Source of the DNA: Methanohalobium sp.
GTDB lineage: Archaea; Halobacteriota; Methanosarcinia; Methanosarcinales; Methanosarcinaceae
Reading direction: 5' to 3'
Assembly: GCF_018609725.1 (NCBI RefSeq)
Contig: NZ_JAHENT010000022.1
Span: 1-47,255, forward strand
Length of the DNA: 47,255 nt
Positions 28,352 to 37,936 of this stretch are shown one piece after another. Position numbers and translations under genes: made by a program. The number at the start of each line of letters is the position of its first letter. Position 1 is the stretch's first letter. Under the pieces are notes generated by a model. The model was not told where the DNA came from, made no database searches, and was given only the letters and a program-made list of their open reading frames with translations.

Positions 28352-28456
28352 AGATAATTATTTAATCTTAACTTTTTATATATCCAGAAAGGATAGAAAA
28401 CAGTTGTATGTATAATCATCGCAGATATAATCGATTATAATATAATAGGCGACAAT

Positions 28457-28630
28457 ATGCAAATCTTTGAGATAGAACTGGATTCAGAAGATTTTCTGGC
28501 CTCATTAAAAGATCCCGGTACAGTATATCTGCACAGTCTTCCGTTATCTCGACTTGTAGACAGAATATTGGCAGCATCTACGTTTCAGAAACAAGGCGAA
28601 AAAAATGGATATTCAGGACTAGGGTGGTAA
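28457..28630 (+). CDS. Hypothetical 57-aa protein
   Basis: Short ORF from ATG 28457 to TAA 28628-28630. It reads MQIFEIELDSEDFLASLKDPG and continues TVYLHSLPLSRLVDRILAAS before a polar tail ending GLGW. The acidic N-terminus and aliphatic helices look protein-like. A TATA-like TTATAATATAATAGG lies about 25 bases upstream and AGGCGAC is a weak ribosome site. It fills most of the gap between thyA and htpX. No family is recognised, so it remains tentative. Confidence 0.45.
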   Translation: MQIFEIELDSEDFLASLKDPGTVYLHSLPLSRLVDRILAASTFQKQGEKNGYSGLGW

Positions 28631-28711
28631 TAAATTTGAAAGCCGCTTTTTTAATTTTAAAAACAGATAAAAAATCATCTGGACTTATTTAACCAGATGA
28701 GTAACAATGTA

Positions 28712-29572
28712 TTAATACATTGATTTAAGACGCTTGATTCTTTCCTCTGTAACTGGGTGGGTTCTGAACAGACTGGCTAAAGTTTTACCTTTAAGCGGGT
28801 TGACAATAAACATATGTGCAGTGTTCTCAGAAGCTTTTACTTCATCTTTTCTTGGTTTATAGCTTGCAGCACCCTGTTCCAATTTTGATAATGCATTTGC
28901 AAGTGCCCATGGTTTATGGGTGATTTTTGCACCTTCGGCATCTGCTGCAAATTCACGGGAACGGGATATTGCCAGTTGGATTATAGTGGCTGCAATTGGA
29001 GCAAGGATAGCAAGTGCAAGATAGCCTATAATATTGTTACCACCTTCATCATCTCTGCCAAAACCTCCGAATATCGCAGCCCACTGAGCCATATAAGCAA
29101 GCATTGTAATGGCACCGGCAATAGTGGCTGCTATAGTACTTACAAGTGTATCACGGTGTTTTACATGTGCCATTTCATGGGCAAATACGCCTTCAAGTTC
29201 TTCAGGTGTCAACAGGTTCATTATACCGGTAGTTGCAGCAACTGCTGAATTTTCCGGATTTCTCCCGGTTGCAAATGCGTTGGGCATGGAAGTTTCTACA
29301 ACGTATACTTTTGGCATCGGAAGATTAGCTTTTGTTGCAAGATTTTTAACGATACTGTACAGTTGAGGATATTCGGATTCGTTTACTTCCTTTGCACGGT
29401 ACATTTTAAGAACAATTTTGTCGCTGTACCAGTAACTCGCAAAATTCATTATAACGGCTATTAGAAATGCAAATATGAGGCCACCACGTCCACCGATTGC
29501 TCCTCCAATTACTATAAGGAGTCCGGTTAGGGATGCCAGTAGCAGTGTGGTTTTAAATGTTTCTTTTCTCAT
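28712..29572 (-). CDS. htpX: HtpX zinc metalloprotease, membrane protein quality control
   Basis: 286 aa. Membrane-bound M48-family protease that degrades damaged membrane proteins. Two N-terminal transmembrane segments (about 8-25 and 30-48) precede the catalytic domain. [10 protein letters not shown] places the zinc ligands at His132 and His136 with Glu133 as the base. A second membrane pair (about 145-170 and 180-200) leads to FAADAEGA, which supplies the third ligand Glu. [23 protein letters not shown] and [15 protein letters not shown] are standard. It is monocistronic by spacing. Confidence 0.95.
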   Translation of the reverse strand: MRKETFKTTLLLASLTGLLIVIGGAIGGRGGLIFAFLIAVIMNFASYWYSDKIVLKMYRAKEVNESEYPQLYSIVKNLATKANLPMPKVYVVETSMPNAFATGRNPENSAVAATTGIMNLLTPEELEGVFAHEMAHVKHRDTLVSTIAATIAGAITMLAYMAQWAAIFGGFGRDDEGGNNIIGYLALAILAPIAATIIQLAISRSREFAADAEGAKITHKPWALANALSKLEQGAASYKPRKDEVKASENTAHMFIVNPLKGKTLASLFRTHPVTEERIKRLKSMY

Positions 29573-29714
29573 GTTTACCCCATAGGTTTTAAGTTTACAT
29601 GTTAATATTTTTTTGATTAAAATTTATTATTGAAAAGTTGTGTCTGTGTCAAGTAGTAAACACTTTCAATATGTTAAACTAGCGTATTCTTATTAAAAGT
29701 TGTGCTACATGATG

Positions 29715-30867
29715 TTATTCATTTAAGTTAATTAGAATTAAAAATACTGGTTTAACTCTAATATAAATTGCTTTTTCAAATATATATACCTTATGTACAA
29801 TAAGTTTATTGTTTTGTAAAAAATAAGAGTTTAGATTTTTTTTACTACCGGCGTTTTTGGAAGGTTGTTTTTCGCTGTAGTTTTCGTTATTATTAATATC
29901 CTTGTCCATGTCGGGACTGGTTTTCTTAATTGTGTTTTCAGTGGTGTTTTTGCTTTTTGCAAAATCAGGTATGTTCTTTTTAATCATATCGGCTTTTTCA
30001 GGATTTTTATCCTGCAGGTTTTCAAGAGCTTTTTTCTGCCCTCTTACAGATACATTCATGGCATGTTTTATGGCGCCTTTTGCAGGTTCGGGTACTTTGT
30101 CATGTACATTTTTTAAGACGGTTAGGTGTTTTGAAGTAGCGTTTGCAACTTTTTCTTCAAGTGCTGTTACATTCATATTTTCAGTATTTGCTTTTTTTAT
30201 CAATTCCTGTGTATTATTCATTTCATTTGCATATTCTCTAACTCGTTCATTTACCAGTTTTTCTTTACTGGCATTTCCTTTTATTGAATTGATTCTGTTA
30301 TTTGCAAATTCAAAATCTTATTTTTGCAGCTTTTACAGGATTGGTATCGCCCATTGATTTCAAAGATTTTTCTCTATCTCTTGAAGACGCTTTCAGTGAA
30401 TCGTTTATTGCTTCCTGTGCAGGTTTTGGCAAATCATTTCTTACCCTTTCAAGTATTAGTTGATGTTTGGTTGTTGTATTTGCAATTATCCCCTGAATAT
30501 CTCCTCTCTGAGCTGAATCGGAAATAGAGTTTCCAGTTTTGATAGTATTTTCTATCTGTTTTTCATATTCATTTGACATTTCCTCGGAAAGCTGGTGGTT
30601 CCCTTTCTCAGCCATTGCTTTTGCTTCTGCAAGCCTTTCTTCAGCAATGCTCAATCCATATCAGGATTTTTCTTCATTCCCTGAGTTAAATACACCCTGT
30701 ATTGATTCCATTGCTTTATCCAATCCATATAATGGACTGTCAGGTGTTATACCCGGGTCGGGTAATTTTTCTTCCTGTGCAGTTGCACCTATGCTGAACA
30801 TTATAATCATTATGCTGGTAGCAACCAGTGCTTTTACATATGTTCCTTTCATCGATATCATCTTCAA
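29715..30867 (-). pseudogene. Exported DUF5667-domain protein, broken by an in-frame TGA and a frameshift
   Basis: One ancestral gene read in three pieces. The first 68 aa have a signal peptide (VKALVATSIMIIMFSIGATAQ) and the DUF5667 start LPDPGITPDSPLYGLDKAMESIQ. It is halted by TGA at 30663-30661, after which the same frame continues YGLSIAEERLAEAKAMAEKGNHQL. That piece ends at 30310, where one extra base in the four-base T run (minus strand, 30315-30312) shifts the frame; removing it gives KIRFEFANNRINSIKGNASKEKL and runs into the last 168-aa piece. The body contains two helical repeats of the form KHQLILERVRNDLPKPAQEAI and KHLTVLKNVHDKVPEPAKGAI. It is downstream of the lipoprotein and coiled-coil genes. 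The function is unknown. Confidence 0.8.
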
Positions 30868-30872
30868 GGTTT

Positions 30873-31129
30873 TTAAATTCCTTCAAATGTTATGTTTTCG
30901 TCAATGTCCATGCTTTCTATCAATCTGTCAGGTTCTTTTGTTTCATTTTCCAGTGATTCTATTTCTGTATCTGTCAGGTTGGCATTGTTTTTGGCAAGTA
31001 TTGAACTTGTATTGTCAGTAGTTGTTTGTTGATTTCGCTGTCTGGAGATGAATCTGAATTGATGCATCCTGAAAGCATAATGCTTGGAATGAGCAATATT
31101 AATACAATGAGATGGTATGTCCTGCTCAT
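30873..31129 (-). pseudogene. Small exported lipoprotein with a one-base frameshift
   Basis: From ATG 31129 the frame reads MSRTYHLIVLILLIPSIMLSG then Cys, a lipoprotein signal peptide with lipobox LSGC, then INSDSSPDSEINK. After the AAA at 31027-31025 (minus strand) the sense switches to the neighbouring frame, TTTDNTSSILAKNNANLTDTEIE, ending ITFEGI. Adding one A to that run restores one protein of about 86 aa with an acidic mature part. The start is three bases after the upstream coiled-coil gene's stop, so it is operonic. The function is unknown. It could be real decay or a sequencing error. Confidence 0.7.
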
Positions 31130-31131
31130 GT

Positions 31132-32499
31132 TTATTCATCCCTCATTGTTGTACTTACACTGGTGTTGTTACTGGTGGTATTTTCGATGTCCTCGTCCAA
31201 ATCAGCTTCTAATTTTTTTGAACTGTTGTCGATGTCAAAATCACCTTCTGAAAAAACAATACTTCCCACGCCATCAGCATTAAGTTCGATATTTTCGCCG
31301 TTGACCATCACGTTAAGGCTTGAGCCTGATACGTTTATATTACCGCTCAAACCATGATATACCAAAGCTCGGTTGTCTTCCAGACCTTCAGGCTTATTTT
31401 CGTTCCTGTTAACTTTAGAATAATTACCGGTAATGTTTACTTTTGCATCACCTGAAAAGTCTTTAATTACCATTTTTGCATCTGTAGTAGATATATTGAT
31501 GTCAAGACTTCCTGATAAAACCGCAGTACCATTACCTGAAGCATTAATATCTTCTTTATCATCAAGTTTTATGGAATCGTTTCTGTAATCCTTTATTTGT
31601 TTAAAAATTTCTTTTAATATGTTATTTCCTTCTTTAAGCTCGCGGATTGCTTTTTGAAGCTTTAATTTTGCTTCTTTTATGCTTTTTTTATTAGTTGTTT
31701 TACTGTATATCTTTCCAGCATCATTCTGATATTCTTTTATATTACTGATTTTTTCTTTATATCCATTAAGCAGTTCTTCTACATCGCTAACGTTTTTACC
31801 TTCTGATTCCAGTTGTTTAATTTCTTTTTCAATCCGTAATGATATGGATTTTGATTTTTCAAGGTGTTCGTTAATACGCTCATTGACTGTTTTTATTGCT
31901 ATAGAATTTGAATTTGTCTGAGCATCTCTCCATATTTCACGAGTCTCATCGGATGTTTCTGAAATTCTTTCTCTGGTTTCTGCGGATTTTAGTTCAGTTC
32001 TTTTTTGTTTTAACTCGTTTATATACTCGTTTAAATCTTCAAGACTTTTATTTGTAAAATTTGCATCTGATGAATTAATATTGGTCTTTTTATTTTCAAG
32101 ATGTTTTATCATATAAGCCAGAGTGCTGTTTAGGTAGTTTTTAGTGGCATTTATCACTTTTTTAGAATTTGGATTCAATTTATTACCGGAAACTTTTTTG
32201 TTTATAGCATGAAAGTTAGATTTTGCTTTTGCATAATTGTTTCTTGCATTTTCAAGCTGTTTTTTCTTTTCTTCAACCCTTTCCTGCTTTCTTTCAATTT
32301 TTTCTTCACTTTCTTCTAATTTCTCTTCCTGCTTTTCTTTTTCACTTTCATTTAGTGATTTGTTCTTTGTTATTTCTGGTCTTTTGTCATCTGTATCTCT
32401 TACTCTATCTTCTGAAGCGGATACAGTTACTGGTATAGTACTTATAATTAGTAGTATAACTGTTAAGCATGAAAGGATTTTCTTTGTATTCAATTTCAT
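31132..32499 (-). CDS. Exported coiled-coil protein with C-terminal beta-rich domain
   Basis: 455 aa. An N-terminal signal peptide (KILSCLTVILLIISTIPVTVSAS) is followed by a long charged coiled coil (about 35-130, rich in KEKQEEKLEESEEKIERKQ-type repeats) and further helical segments to about 310. The last 130 residues are beta-strand-like: GTAVLSGSLDINISTTDAKMVI, DAKVNITGNYSKV, GNINVSGSSLNVMVNGENIELNADG. The end (SSKKLEADLDEDIENTTSNNT) is polar, with no obvious anchor. It is first of a minus-strand unit with the lipoprotein and DUF5667 genes. The role is not recognised; a cell-surface or envelope function is inferred from export and layout. Confidence 0.75.
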   Translation of the reverse strand: MKLNTKKILSCLTVILLIISTIPVTVSASEDRVRDTDDKRPEITKNKSLNESEKEKQEEKLEESEEKIERKQERVEEKKKQLENARNNYAKAKSNFHAINKKVSGNKLNPNSKKVINATKNYLNSTLAYMIKHLENKKTNINSSDANFTNKSLEDLNEYINELKQKRTELKSAETRERISETSDETREIWRDAQTNSNSIAIKTVNERINEHLEKSKSISLRIEKEIKQLESEGKNVSDVEELLNGYKEKISNIKEYQNDAGKIYSKTTNKKSIKEAKLKLQKAIRELKEGNNILKEIFKQIKDYRNDSIKLDDKEDINASGNGTAVLSGSLDINISTTDAKMVIKDFSGDAKVNITGNYSKVNRNENKPEGLEDNRALVYHGLSGNINVSGSSLNVMVNGENIELNADGVGSIVFSEGDFDIDNSSKKLEADLDEDIENTTSNNTSVSTTMRDE

Positions 32500-32693
32500 C
32501 TTTTACACCTCCATTATTACAATACAACCACTGATTTTTTGAAAATTTAAATATACTTTAGTCTATGAAATATATAGGTCAGTTTAAATCTTAATCAAAG
32601 TTTTATAAACACTTCATTCCCTTTAAAAAACTTTATGAACCTTTGGATAAGTTTATGATAAAATATATATGAAAAAATGTTAAACATAATGAT
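32500..32693. promoter_or_regulatory. Divergent promoter with three spaced TTTATRA motifs
   Basis: TTTATAAAC (32602-32610), TTTATGAAC (32632-32640) and TTTATGATA (32652-32660) are in the same orientation with starts 30 and 20 bases apart, that is, on one helix face. The first two also share AAC followed by CTT. The region separates the coiled-coil gene from the divergent membrane-anchored regulator. AT-richness makes chance occurrence possible. Confidence 0.35.
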
Positions 32694-33500
32694 GTGTGCC
32701 TTAAAAATATATTTAAACTAATATCCTGCATAATATTGGTACTGCTTTTAATCATCCCAGTTAATGCAGAAACAACTGCAACTGTGTATGGTGAAATTTA
32801 CAACTGGAAAACGTTTGAACCCGTTGAAAATGCAATTGTTACTGTAAACTCTACTCCAAAGCAGTCGATTGTGGCAGAGTATGGAGTATATACATTTAGT
32901 TTATCTCCTGGTGATTATCAAATAACAGCAAAATCCTATCAAAACGGCACAATTGCTTATAGGACACAGGAAAATATAACCATTAAAAGTGGAGGCAATT
33001 ATTCTCTGGATTTGTTGCTCACACCGGTATATGATACAAATCTTCTTAATGATACTGAATCATCACAGATTTCAGAAAGTTTTGAAAATGATTCAAAGCT
33101 TATTGATGGTAAAGAAGATGATAACCATCTGATAATATATCTGGTACCTGTAATTGTTTTTTCACTAGCTGCTTTATTTTTTATAGTCTTTAAAAGATTT
33201 TATAGTGGACAAAATGATACTGTAAATGAACTACAACCATTTGCAGATTTTCAAGATCCAGAACAATTATTAATGGATGAGGACTCATTGCCTGATGATT
33301 TACAAAAAGTATTTGATGTTGTAAAAAAAAGTGGAGGTCGAATTACTCAAAAAGACCTCCGGAATAGATTGAAATACTCAGAAGCAAAAATAAGTCTTAT
33401 GATATCTGATCTTGAAGAAAGGGGATATGTTGAAAAATTTAAAAAGGGTCGTGGTAATGTAGTACGAATTGTTGATGAATTGAATGATAACAATGAATGA
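32694..33500 (+). CDS. Membrane-anchored winged-helix regulator with extracytoplasmic beta-sandwich domain
   Basis: 268 aa. A signal or anchor segment (ISCIILVLLLIIPVNAE) is followed by a carboxypeptidase-regulatory-like beta sandwich (about 28-112, ATVYGEIYNWKTFEPVENAIVTVNSTP ... GDYQITAKSYQNGTIAY). A polar linker leads to one transmembrane helix (about 147-166, LIIYLVPVIVFSLAALFFIVF). The cytoplasmic C-terminus (about 205-265) is a winged helix-turn-helix: LQKVFDVVKKSGGRITQKDLRNRLKYSEAKISLMISDLEERGYVEKFKKGRGNVVRI. This is a one-component transmembrane sensor. The GTG start at 32694 has no clear ribosome site. It is divergent from the exported-protein unit, its likely target. The regulatory role is inferred. 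Confidence 0.78.
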   Translation: MCLKNIFKLISCIILVLLLIIPVNAETTATVYGEIYNWKTFEPVENAIVTVNSTPKQSIVAEYGVYTFSLSPGDYQITAKSYQNGTIAYRTQENITIKSGGNYSLDLLLTPVYDTNLLNDTESSQISESFENDSKLIDGKEDDNHLIIYLVPVIVFSLAALFFIVFKRFYSGQNDTVNELQPFADFQDPEQLLMDEDSLPDDLQKVFDVVKKSGGRITQKDLRNRLKYSEAKISLMISDLEERGYVEKFKKGRGNVVRIVDELNDNNE

Positions 33501-33561
33501 AAAGCGAAAAAATATTAGTTATGAAATTATCTTTATCATAGTTAAAACCAAGAGGGTATAA

Positions 33562-34062
33562 ATGAGAGTTTCAATGGATATTGAATTACAGGATAGACCT
33601 GGTCAATTGCTCCAGGCACTACAGCCCATATCGGATTTAAAGGGGAATCTCATATCTGTGGTTCATCATCATGAAAAAGAAAAAAATCGCCGCAGTAAGA
33701 TTCCTGTACAATGTGTAATTGATATCGACCCAGAAAAACTTGATGAACTAAAATCACAACTTAAAGATCGAGGAATAGGTGTAGCAAAAGTTGGAGAACA
33801 GCGTTTTGTTGAGCGTGGTGCAGTAGTTCTGATAGGGCATATTGTACATAATGACATTCAAGATACCATAGATACAGTAGACAGAACAGGTTATGCTGAA
33901 GTAGTGGATTTGACATTATCCATGCCCAAAATAGACCAGACATCTTCGGCTTTTTTAAAAATTGATGCAGTAGGTAAAGAAGAATTGAATGATTCAATTT
34001 CCCTGCTGAAAGAGGTCGCTAAAGAAAAAGACCTGCTTGTAGTAGAGCCTATTGAAACTTAA
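33562..34062 (+). CDS. ACT-domain protein, probable regulatory partner of homoserine dehydrogenase
   Basis: 166 aa, with an N-terminal ACT domain ([38 protein letters not shown]) and a second ACT-like half (about 85-160). ACT domains bind amino acids. It lies 23 bases before homoserine dehydrogenase in the same direction. This pairing suggests feedback control by threonine or a related amino acid, or that this archaeal enzyme carries its ACT domain as a separate subunit. GAGGGT precedes the ATG. Confidence 0.85.
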   Translation: MRVSMDIELQDRPGQLLQALQPISDLKGNLISVVHHHEKEKNRRSKIPVQCVIDIDPEKLDELKSQLKDRGIGVAKVGEQRFVERGAVVLIGHIVHNDIQDTIDTVDRTGYAEVVDLTLSMPKIDQTSSAFLKIDAVGKEELNDSISLLKEVAKEKDLLVVEPIET

Positions 34063-34085
34063 TTTACATAAAGGTTAGTGATGCA

Positions 34086-35081
34086 ATGAAAACGATACGT
34101 GCATCTATCAGCGGATTTGGAGCAGTCGGACAGGGAGTAGCAGAAGTATTGTTGAAAAAGCAAGATTACCTAAAAAACGTCGGTCTTGATATCAAAGTTA
34201 TAGCAATTTCTGATTCCAAGGGTTCTGAAATTAATACTGATGGTATTGATTTATCTTCTGCTTTAGCTCGCAAACTTGAAAAGGGTACAGTTGCACTGGA
34301 AGACAAGTCCAGTCTTGAAATTATAGAATCAGTTGACCATGACCTTGTAATTGAGACTACTTCTACAGATATTAATACAGGTGGTATTGGTCTTAAAAAT
34401 ATGTTGTCAGCTTTCAACAGTGGCAAAGATGTTGTAACATCAAACAAAGGACCACTGGCATTGAAATACAATGAGCTAATGGAAGCGTCCAGAAATTCAG
34501 GTTCAAATTTCAGATTCGAGGCAACTGTTGGAGGTGCGATGCCAATAATCAATCTTATAAAAGATGTACTTGCAGGTAATGATGTAATCAGTGTAGAAGG
34601 CATCTTGAATGGAACCTGTAACTATATTCTGACCCGTATGATGGAGGAAAATGCACCTTATGAACAGATGCTTGCAGAATCCCAGGAACTCGGGATTGCG
34701 GAAACCGACCCCAGTTATGATGTGGATGGTATAGATTCTGCATGCAAACTGGTAATACTGGCAAACTCGGTATTTGGTATGTGTTTCTCTTATAAAGACG
34801 TAGATGTCACGGGCATCACAAAGATAACACCAGAATCCCTTTTACTTGCACAGAACAACGGTTATGTAATCAAACTTATCGGTGAAGTAAAGGACGACCT
34901 GATAAGAGTAGCTCCAAGACTGGTGCCTGAAGACAGTCCACTGGCAGTAGGAGGCACTTTGAATGTAGCATCCATCCAGACCGACCTTTCTGGTACGGTT
35001 ACTGTAACAGGCAGAGGAGCAGGTTCTATCGAGACAGCCAGTGCGGTTTTAAGTGATATAGTTTCCATTTATAGGGATTAA
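34086..35081 (+). CDS. hom: Homoserine dehydrogenase
   Basis: 331 aa. Reduces aspartate semialdehyde to homoserine with NAD(P)H on the way to threonine and methionine. The N-terminal dinucleotide fold begins [15 protein letters not shown]. The catalytic domain has [45 protein letters not shown] and [22 protein letters not shown]. It lacks the C-terminal ACT domain found in many bacteria, consistent with the separate ACT protein just upstream. It is probably co-transcribed with that gene. Confidence 0.95.
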   Translation: MKTIRASISGFGAVGQGVAEVLLKKQDYLKNVGLDIKVIAISDSKGSEINTDGIDLSSALARKLEKGTVALEDKSSLEIIESVDHDLVIETTSTDINTGGIGLKNMLSAFNSGKDVVTSNKGPLALKYNELMEASRNSGSNFRFEATVGGAMPIINLIKDVLAGNDVISVEGILNGTCNYILTRMMEENAPYEQMLAESQELGIAETDPSYDVDGIDSACKLVILANSVFGMCFSYKDVDVTGITKITPESLLLAQNNGYVIKLIGEVKDDLIRVAPRLVPEDSPLAVGGTLNVASIQTDLSGTVTVTGRGAGSIETASAVLSDIVSIYRD

Positions 35082-35136
35082 ATATTAATCAGCCATAAAT
35101 TTATATCACCAAATCCATAAAAAATTTAGTATTAAT

Positions 35137-36846
35137 ATGACAAGTTTTAAAAAATTCGCAGATGCCTGCAAGAATATAGAAAAAATCACCAGTTCCCTTG
35201 AGATGACAGACCAGGTAGCAGATTTACTGGCTAAAGTGGATACGGATGAGTTACCTGTGGTGACACATTTTATAATGGGTCAGATATTTCCTTCGTGGAG
35301 TTCTCAGGAACTTGGTATCGGTGAAAGTCTTCTCTATACAGCACTTTCCAAAGCATCTGGTTTATCAGTTGATGATATTGAAAACATTGTCCGTGATACA
35401 GGTGATATAGGAGAAACCGCATTAAGGGCACTGTCAAAATTGTCCAGTAACCAGGTTACTTTTTCGTCCTTTGTTGAAGAACCGATACCTCAGCTTACAA
35501 TACTTGAGGTGTCAGATCGGCTCAAACGTATAGCCAATGTATCTGGTAAAGGTTCACAGAACCAGAAAGTAAAAAACCTTCAATATCTATTCAATGCATC
35601 TTCTCCTGAAGAAGCAAGGTATCTTTCAAGACTCGCAGTCGAAGAGTTAAGGATAGGAGTTGGAGAGGGTATAGTTCGTGATGCAATGTCGAAGGCTTTC
35701 AATGTCCCAGTAGAAAAACTGGAACGCAGTTTTATGCTGACAAATGATCTGGGTGCAGTGGCAGTAGCTGCTCATCAGGGAGGTGAAGAGGAAGTTTCAA
35801 AACTTGATATACAGGTAAACCGTCCTGTTAGGATGATGCTTGCACAGGTCACGCCAAGCATTGAAACTGCGTTTAATGAGATGGGTAATGCAGCAATCGA
35901 GTGGAAATTCGATGGAGCAAGAGTACAGATACACAAGGACAAGGACGAGGTAAATATCTTCTCAAGGAAACTTGAAAACGTTACCAATTCTCTTCCTGAT
36001 ATTGTTGAATCTGTCAAGAACCAGTTGAATGCTGATACTGCAATTATTGATGGTGAAGCTGTGGCAATAGACGAAGATGGACGTCCACGTGCTTTTCAGG
36101 ATATTTTGAGGCGTTTTAGAAGAAAATATGACGTGTTGTCTACATCCAAAGAAATTCCTATTATTTTGAATATGTTTGACCTGATTTATCTTGATGGTGA
36201 AAGTTATATCGATCTTCCGCTTAAATATAGAAGAGAGACACTTGGAAACATTGTTGAAAATACTAAATCAATTAAAGTGGATAAACAAGTCCTAACCAGT
36301 GATGTTGAAGAGGCTAACAGGGTATACAATAATGCACTATCAGCAGGTCATGAAGGTATCATGATTAAGAACCCTGAATCGCCGTATTCACCCGGTAAGC
36401 GTGGGAAAAACTGGCTAAAGAAAAAACCCATGATGGAGACACTTGACCTTGTTGTTATAGGAGGAGAATGGGGATATGGAAGAAGAGCCAACCTTATCGG
36501 TTCATATGCTATCGCTTGCTATGACAGGGATAGGGGTCAATATTTGCCTATTGGGAAAGTGGCAACAGGTATTACCGATGAAAAACTGGAAGAACTTACC
36601 AGTCTTTTCTCAGATTTGATAGTTAGTGAAAAAGGGCGAAAAATAGAGTTTAAACCTGAAATAGTTTTTGAAATAGGATTTGAAGAAATCCAGAAAAGCA
36701 CCAATTACGAATCAGGTTATGCACTCCGATTTCCAAGACTTGTAAATGTTAGGGATGATAAATCACCTGAAGAGTCAGACACAATAGAACGTATAGAAAA
36801 TATATACCTGAAACAAAGAAGCAGGAACCATAATAAATCTTCCTGA
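35137..36846 (+). CDS. lig: ATP-dependent DNA ligase
   Basis: 569 aa, the usual length for archaeal replicative ligases. The N-terminal DNA-binding domain spans about 1-210. The adenylation motif is [12 protein letters not shown] with the nucleophile Lys257. Other motifs are [45 protein letters not shown] and the OB domain after about 425. It seals nicks in DNA replication and repair using ATP. It follows hom after a 55-base gap and seems to have its own promoter (AATTTATATCACC near 35097-35109). Confidence 0.97.
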   Translation: MTSFKKFADACKNIEKITSSLEMTDQVADLLAKVDTDELPVVTHFIMGQIFPSWSSQELGIGESLLYTALSKASGLSVDDIENIVRDTGDIGETALRALSKLSSNQVTFSSFVEEPIPQLTILEVSDRLKRIANVSGKGSQNQKVKNLQYLFNASSPEEARYLSRLAVEELRIGVGEGIVRDAMSKAFNVPVEKLERSFMLTNDLGAVAVAAHQGGEEEVSKLDIQVNRPVRMMLAQVTPSIETAFNEMGNAAIEWKFDGARVQIHKDKDEVNIFSRKLENVTNSLPDIVESVKNQLNADTAIIDGEAVAIDEDGRPRAFQDILRRFRRKYDVLSTSKEIPIILNMFDLIYLDGESYIDLPLKYRRETLGNIVENTKSIKVDKQVLTSDVEEANRVYNNALSAGHEGIMIKNPESPYSPGKRGKNWLKKKPMMETLDLVVIGGEWGYGRRANLIGSYAIACYDRDRGQYLPIGKVATGITDEKLEELTSLFSDLIVSEKGRKIEFKPEIVFEIGFEEIQKSTNYESGYALRFPRLVNVRDDKSPEESDTIERIENIYLKQRSRNHNKSS

Positions 36847-36890
36847 ATTATTTTCTATTTGGTTTTTCATTTTATATCTATTGTTTAAAA

Positions 36891-37928
36891 TCAAACCAGT
36901 AAATCCTCTATTCCGTAATTCTTGGCTATTTGTATAGCTTTTTCTTGTTCATCCAATCCAAGTTTTCGGTTAATCTCTGGATATTCACAAGACTTGTAAA
37001 AGGGAGTATACTGGAACATAAGATTGAATCTAACATGTGTTATGTTTTCAACTGTCCATTCAATTACGGGTTTTGTACAGCATTCAAGATGTCCGGGTAA
37101 TACAAGATGTCGGATTATTATATCAGAATGTTGATACGCTTCTTTAAAGTTTCTTTTAACAACTTCAGTGTAATTGTTTATGTTTGAATATTTCTTTGCA
37201 CATCTATTATTACCGTATCGAAAATCTGCAAGAAACACATCTATAATACCTTCCAGCAATTCACTGGCTTCTTCAGAATGATACATGTTGGAGTTCCATA
37301 TAACAGGAAGATTTTCTGATATGTTGTTGATGGTTTTTAAAACAGTATGAAGATGAGGTGTAGGAGTTACAAAATTTACATTCTTTGAACCTTCTCTGTG
37401 TCTTGCATCGATGATTTTTGCAAGGTGGAGGGGTTTGATTCTAATTCCACTCTCGGGTCTGGTTGAGATATCCCAGTTCTGACAGTATACACAGGAAAAC
37501 ACACATCCTGTAAAAAAGATAGTATGAGAGGGCACAATTTCTGGCTCTTCTCCCCGATGTAAAAATTCGGATGCACATCTTGAGACAGAACCAATTCGGC
37601 AGTATCCAAGTTCTTTGTTTTTACGGTTTACTCTGCATCTCCATCCGCAATAGGTACATTTTTCAATAATCCTGTCTGCAATTTCGGATTTTAGGTCCAT
37701 AAGTGATGGATGAACCGATGGACGATCTGTAAAATTTTGGATGTCCTGTATTGTTCTGTTATACAGTTGCCAGTAATTATCCATCGCCTTTGAATGTATG
37801 GCCCATAAATTATCAATGGATGTATCAGAATCAAATTCAACTGGAACTTTTTGTGCTATCCTGAAACCTGCTGGAAAATTGTTACTTTCTACTTTGAAGT
37901 AATGATTCAAAAATTTCGGAATTTCCAT
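36891..37928 (-). CDS. Radical SAM protein, pyruvate-formate-lyase-activating-enzyme-like
   Basis: 345 aa. The radical SAM cluster is Cys142-x3-Cys146-x2-Cys149 in TGCVFSCVYCQNWDIS. An N-terminal cysteine group (Cys91, Cys94, Cys98, Cys110) probably binds a second metal centre. The later part has VNFVTPTPHLHTVLKTIN and VFLADFRYGNNRCAKKYSNINNY, typical of PflX-like archaeal proteins of unknown substrate. It lies nine bases after tldE in the same direction, at the end of the lonB-tldD-tldE run. The target is unknown. Confidence 0.88.
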   Translation of the reverse strand: MEIPKFLNHYFKVESNNFPAGFRIAQKVPVEFDSDTSIDNLWAIHSKAMDNYWQLYNRTIQDIQNFTDRPSVHPSLMDLKSEIADRIIEKCTYCGWRCRVNRKNKELGYCRIGSVSRCASEFLHRGEEPEIVPSHTIFFTGCVFSCVYCQNWDISTRPESGIRIKPLHLAKIIDARHREGSKNVNFVTPTPHLHTVLKTINNISENLPVIWNSNMYHSEEASELLEGIIDVFLADFRYGNNRCAKKYSNINNYTEVVKRNFKEAYQHSDIIIRHLVLPGHLECCTKPVIEWTVENITHVRFNLMFQYTPFYKSCEYPEINRKLGLDEQEKAIQIAKNYGIEDLLV

Positions 37929-37936
37929 ATTGTAAT

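Noticed and set aside
30661-30663. In-frame TGA in the DUF5667 gene as a selenocysteine codon
   Set aside because: The same gene also carries a frameshift, no obvious SECIS-like element was noticed, and selenocysteine is not known in Methanosarcinales; decay is simpler.
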